Source: DATKEH01 sp035546355 (GTDB lineage Bacteria > Acidobacteriota > Thermoanaerobaculia > Multivoradales > JAIOJS01). Taken from it: 20,015 bases of DNA. The stretch covers positions 1-20,015 of the forward strand of contig DATKEH010000104.1 in NCBI GenBank assembly GCA_035546355.1, read 5' to 3'. The notes under the pieces are model-generated. The model did not search any database. It was given only the letters and a program-made list of their open reading frames with translations, and was not told the DNA's origin. Every line of letters begins with the position of its first letter. Within the stretch, counting starts at the first letter, position 1. This document shows, in pieces, positions 17,819 to 20,015 of the stretch. The translations under genes were made by a program, and so were the position numbers.

Positions 17819-18595
17819 TCAACCCCCTCCCTCGCCGCCGGGCGCCACCCCGGCCAGCGTGCGTTGCATCACTTCGTAGCTCTTGAGCTCGCCGTGCAGG
17901 AAGCCGCGGCGGATCTCGCCGCAGAGCCGCTCGACCCGCCCCAGCACCGCCGTCGGCACGCCGTCCGCCGCCAGCGCCGGCAGCGCAGTGCGGGCAACGA
18001 GAAGCAGGAAGGCTAACACCTCCGGGTCGACCGCCAGGCTGGCGGGGCCGCCGCCACACCGGCGGCACAGCAGCCCCTCGCCGCCGCGCGGCCAGACCGC
18101 GCCGCCGCCGAGGTCGCCGCCGCACGCGGAGCATTCCCTGGCCGAGGGGAGGAGCCCCGCCAGGCGCAGCAGCCAGCATTCGAAGTAGCGGGCCGCGACC
18201 CCTCGATCGGCGCCGGCGAGGAGGGCGTCGACGGTGCTGTCGAGCAACCGGAAGAGCACCTCGTCGCCGTCGTTCTCGGGCGCGAAGACCTGCACCTGCT
18301 CGGCCAGATAGCAGCCGAGCAGGATCCCTTCGAGATCGCCGTAGAGCCGGTGCGCCGGCCGCAGCATCTCGACCTCGCGCACCCGCACCAGTTCGCGGTC
18401 GTCGCGCTCCAGCCACGCCACGTGCACCTTGGCCAGGGGCTGCAGCTGGCCGGCGAAGCGGCTGTAGCGGCGGCGGGCGCCCCGCGCGGCCCCCCGCTTG
18501 CGCCCCTCTCGGCGGGTGAGGAAGCCGACGATCCGGTCCCCGTCCTGCAGGTCCGCCACCTCGAGCAGCAGCGCCTCGCCGCTGGCCAGCCGCAA
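17819..18595 (-). CDS. recO: DNA repair protein RecO
   Basis: The 258-residue protein helps RecR load RecA onto SSB-coated single-stranded DNA at gaps. The N-terminal OB fold (about 1-80) has DGDRIVGFLTRREGRKRGAA (18-37) and the ARGARRRYSRFAGQLQP stretch typical of RecO. A helical domain (about 82-150) includes ILLGCYLAEQV. A four-Cys zinc site follows: Cys155, Cys158, Cys177 and Cys180 in ECSACGG and LLCRRCGG. The predicted start is TTG 18593-18595, 4 nt after the mgtE stop, with GAGGT (18602-18606) overlapping that stop. The first residues align with the family opening EALLLEVADLQDGDRIV. RecO diverges quickly, so length and Cys pattern carry much of the call. Confidence 0.92.
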   Translation of the reverse strand: MRLASGEALLLEVADLQDGDRIVGFLTRREGRKRGAARGARRRYSRFAGQLQPLAKVHVAWLERDDRELVRVREVEMLRPAHRLYGDLEGILLGCYLAEQVQVFAPENDGDEVLFRLLDSTVDALLAGADRGVAARYFECWLLRLAGLLPSARECSACGGDLGGGAVWPRGGEGLLCRRCGGGPASLAVDPEVLAFLLLVARTALPALAADGVPTAVLGRVERLCGEIRRGFLHGELKSYEVMQRTLAGVAPGGEGGG

Positions 18596-18599
18596 GCGC

Positions 18600-19985
18600 C
18601 TACCTCACCAGCAGGCCGATGAGCGCCCCGGCCAGCCCGAAGTAGATGAGGATGCCGGTGATGTCGTTGCCGGTGGTCACCAGCGGGCCGGAGGCCACCG
18701 CCGGGTCGATGTTGAGGCGCTGGAAGAGCACCGGGATGAGCACTCCGGTGAGCGAGGCCATCAGCATCGCCAGGAACAGCGAGCATGCGACCACCGCCGC
18801 GTACCAGGGGTTGCGCTCGAGCAGCAGCGCCGCGGGGGCGATGACCAGCGCGCAGATGGTGGCGAGCAGCGCGCCCACCTTGCCCTGCTGCCACAGGAAG
18901 CGGCGGATCCGCCCCTGGCCCGGGGAGATGCGGCCGGTAGCGAGGCCGCGGACGGTGATCGTCGAGGTCTGGCTGCCGATGTTGCCCCCCATGCCCATCA
19001 CCACCGGCACGAAGGCGAGCAGGAAGAGGGCCTCGCTGAAGCTCACCTGGAAGCGGTGCAGCAGCGTGCCGGTGACGACGCCGCCGACCAGGTTGAAGAA
19101 CAGCCAGGGCAGGCGGATGCCCACCACGCGCAGCGGGCGGTCCTGGTAGAGCAGCTCGTTGCCGGTGCTGCCCACCATCCGCAGGAAGTCCTCGGTGGCT
19201 TCCTCCTTGAAGATGTCGATGATGTCGTCGACGGTGACGATGCCGACCAGCCGGTTGCGGTCGTCGGTCACCGGGATGGCCAGCAGGTCGTAGCGGGCGG
19301 CGAGCTGGGCCACCTCCTCCTGGTCGGTGTCGACGTTGGCCTTGATGACGCTGCGCTTCATGATCTCGCCCAGGGTGCGCTGCGGGCGCGTGAGCAGGAG
19401 CTGGCGCAGGGAGGTGACGCCGACCAGATGGTCGTCCTTGTCCACCACGTAGAGGTAGAAGACGTTCTCCATCTCCTGGTCGGCCTGGATGCGCTGGATC
19501 GCCTCCTGGACGGTGGTGGTCTCGGGGAGGGCCAGGAACTCGGTGTCCATGACCCGACCGGCGCTGTCTTCGTCGTAGGCGAGCTGCGCCTGGACCTCGG
19601 TCAGCTTCTCGAGATCGACGATCTCGAGCACCTTCTGCTGCACCTCGTCGGACAGCGCGTCCACCACCCACACCGCGTCGTCCACCGGGATGCGCTCGAG
19701 GATGGGGGCGATCTCGGTGGGCTCGAGGCTCTCCATCACCTCCAGCAGCTGCGAGCCCTCGAGCTCGACGAGCACCTCGCCAGCGGCGTCGGGATAGTCG
19801 TCGTTGAGGATGCGGAACACCTCGAGGCGCTCCTCGGGATCGAGTCCCTTGAGCCCCGCCGCCACGTCCTCGGGACGCACCTTGCCCAGCATCCGTGAGA
19901 TGTTGCTGCGGGCGCCACGCCGCACGAACTTGCGCAGGCTGTCGCTGAGCACGTCGACCCGGCGGTTGAGGGTGGCGGTCTCCAT
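18600..19985 (-). CDS. mgtE: magnesium transporter MgtE
   Basis: This is a 461-residue inner-membrane Mg2+ channel gated by cytoplasmic Mg2+. The acidic helical N domain spans about 25-135 (RPEDVAAGLKGLDPEERLEV, LEPTEIAPILERIPVDDAVW). Two CBS domains follow, about 145-200 (FYLYVVDKDDHLVGVTSLRQ) and 208-262 (LAIPVTDDRNRLVGIVTVDD). A plug helix (EEATEDFLRMVGS) leads to five membrane helices from about 290. Family motifs are PVVMGMGGNIGSQTST (327-342) and TTGNDITGILIYF (437-449), the latter carrying Asp441 at the pore site. Length and domain order are complete. It is the first gene of the operon. No Shine-Dalgarno precedes the ATG; an extended -10-like TGGTAGCAT ends 9 nt upstream. In related lineages MgtE expression is often under an Mg2+ riboswitch; too little upstream sequence is present to judge. 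Confidence 0.96.
   Translation of the reverse strand: METATLNRRVDVLSDSLRKFVRRGARSNISRMLGKVRPEDVAAGLKGLDPEERLEVFRILNDDYPDAAGEVLVELEGSQLLEVMESLEPTEIAPILERIPVDDAVWVVDALSDEVQQKVLEIVDLEKLTEVQAQLAYDEDSAGRVMDTEFLALPETTTVQEAIQRIQADQEMENVFYLYVVDKDDHLVGVTSLRQLLLTRPQRTLGEIMKRSVIKANVDTDQEEVAQLAARYDLLAIPVTDDRNRLVGIVTVDDIIDIFKEEATEDFLRMVGSTGNELLYQDRPLRVVGIRLPWLFFNLVGGVVTGTLLHRFQVSFSEALFLLAFVPVVMGMGGNIGSQTSTITVRGLATGRISPGQGRIRRFLWQQGKVGALLATICALVIAPAALLLERNPWYAAVVACSLFLAMLMASLTGVLIPVLFQRLNIDPAVASGPLVTTGNDITGILIYFGLAGALIGLLVR
18602..18606 (-). promoter_or_regulatory. ribosome binding site supporting the recO TTG start
   Basis: The minus strand reads GAGGT, 6 nt before TTG 18595 and overlapping the mgtE stop codon. 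With the family N-terminus it makes TTG the best start; there is no ATG or GTG in a suitable place. Confidence 0.6.
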
Positions 19986-19994
19986 CGCCGCGCC

Positions 19995-20003
19995 ATGCTA
20001 CCA
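19995..20003 (-). promoter_or_regulatory. possible extended -10 element of the mgtE operon
   Basis: The minus strand reads TGGTAGCAT: an extended -10 TGn plus TAGCAT. Transcription would begin near 19988, leaving a 3-nt leader before the mgtE ATG at 19985. The downstream bases CGCGGCGATG match those before mutL. Any -35 region would fall near or beyond the window edge. Confidence 0.4.
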
Positions 20004-20015
20004 CGCGAAGGTGCG

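Noticed and set aside
18013..20004. A 663-codon minus-strand frame across mgtE and recO
   Set aside because: His/Arg/Pro-rich shadow of mgtE in another frame; mgtE domains are complete in the chosen frame.

Overview
The window is very GC-rich with strong GC bias at third codon positions. It comes from a Gram-negative bacterium: there is an outer-membrane beta-barrel protein with a signal peptide, and a periplasmic cupredoxin. The gene order mgtE-recO-glyQ-glyS-ppdK, an endonuclease-type MutL and two-subunit glycyl-tRNA synthetase suit a deltaproteobacterium-like or Acidobacteriota-like lineage. That placement is inference from synteny and style; nothing in the sequence fixes the taxon. I see no tRNA, rRNA, CRISPR array, insertion sequence, phage gene or attachment site. 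No stretch over 300 bases lacks a gene; the longest gaps are 977-1080, 7762-7859, 11246-11359, 11567-11745 and 11938-12062, and what they hold is listed.

Left part (1-8732). A BON/SRPBCC membrane-associated protein enters from the left edge, followed by a family 2 glycosyltransferase, both on +. Facing them on the minus strand is a compact four-gene unit in the order outer-membrane beta-barrel protein, cupredoxin, hybrid sensor histidine kinase, PAP2-like protein. The first two overlap by GTGA, the kinase starts 3 nt after the cupredoxin, and the PAP2 gene lies 26 nt further on. A PAS-GGDEF diguanylate cyclase diverges from the head of this unit across a 98-bp gap. I read this as an envelope module: an outer-membrane channel, an exported copper protein, a membrane sensor with a large extracytoplasmic domain and a degenerate lipid-phosphatase-like protein, possibly linked to c-di-GMP.

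Middle part (8757-11998). On the minus strand lie a small one-helix membrane protein, mutL and rnc; mutL and rnc overlap by GTGA. Diverging from them on + is a 63-residue Arg/Glu-rich hydrophilic protein. It is preceded by a near-perfect sigma-54 (-24/-12) sequence and a good ribosome binding site, and is followed by a perfect 11-bp-stem terminator. This self-contained sigma-54 cassette is the least expected item in the window.

Right part (12063-19985). A minus-strand housekeeping operon runs mgtE (Mg2+ channel), recO (recombination repair), glyQ and glyS (glycyl-tRNA synthetase alpha and beta), ppdK (pyruvate phosphate dikinase). Gaps are -8 to +23 nt, with non-ATG starts (TTG for recO, GTG for glyS). 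mgtE and mutL share an unusual start region: an extended -10-like element ends 8-9 nt before the ATG and there is no Shine-Dalgarno sequence, suggesting leaderless or nearly leaderless mRNAs.

Several of the longest open frames (400-709 residues) are artefacts in which a real gene's frame stays open into a neighbour. Starts given here for the cupredoxin, rnc, glyQ, mutL and diguanylate cyclase were reset using ribosome binding sites, overlaps and family N-termini.
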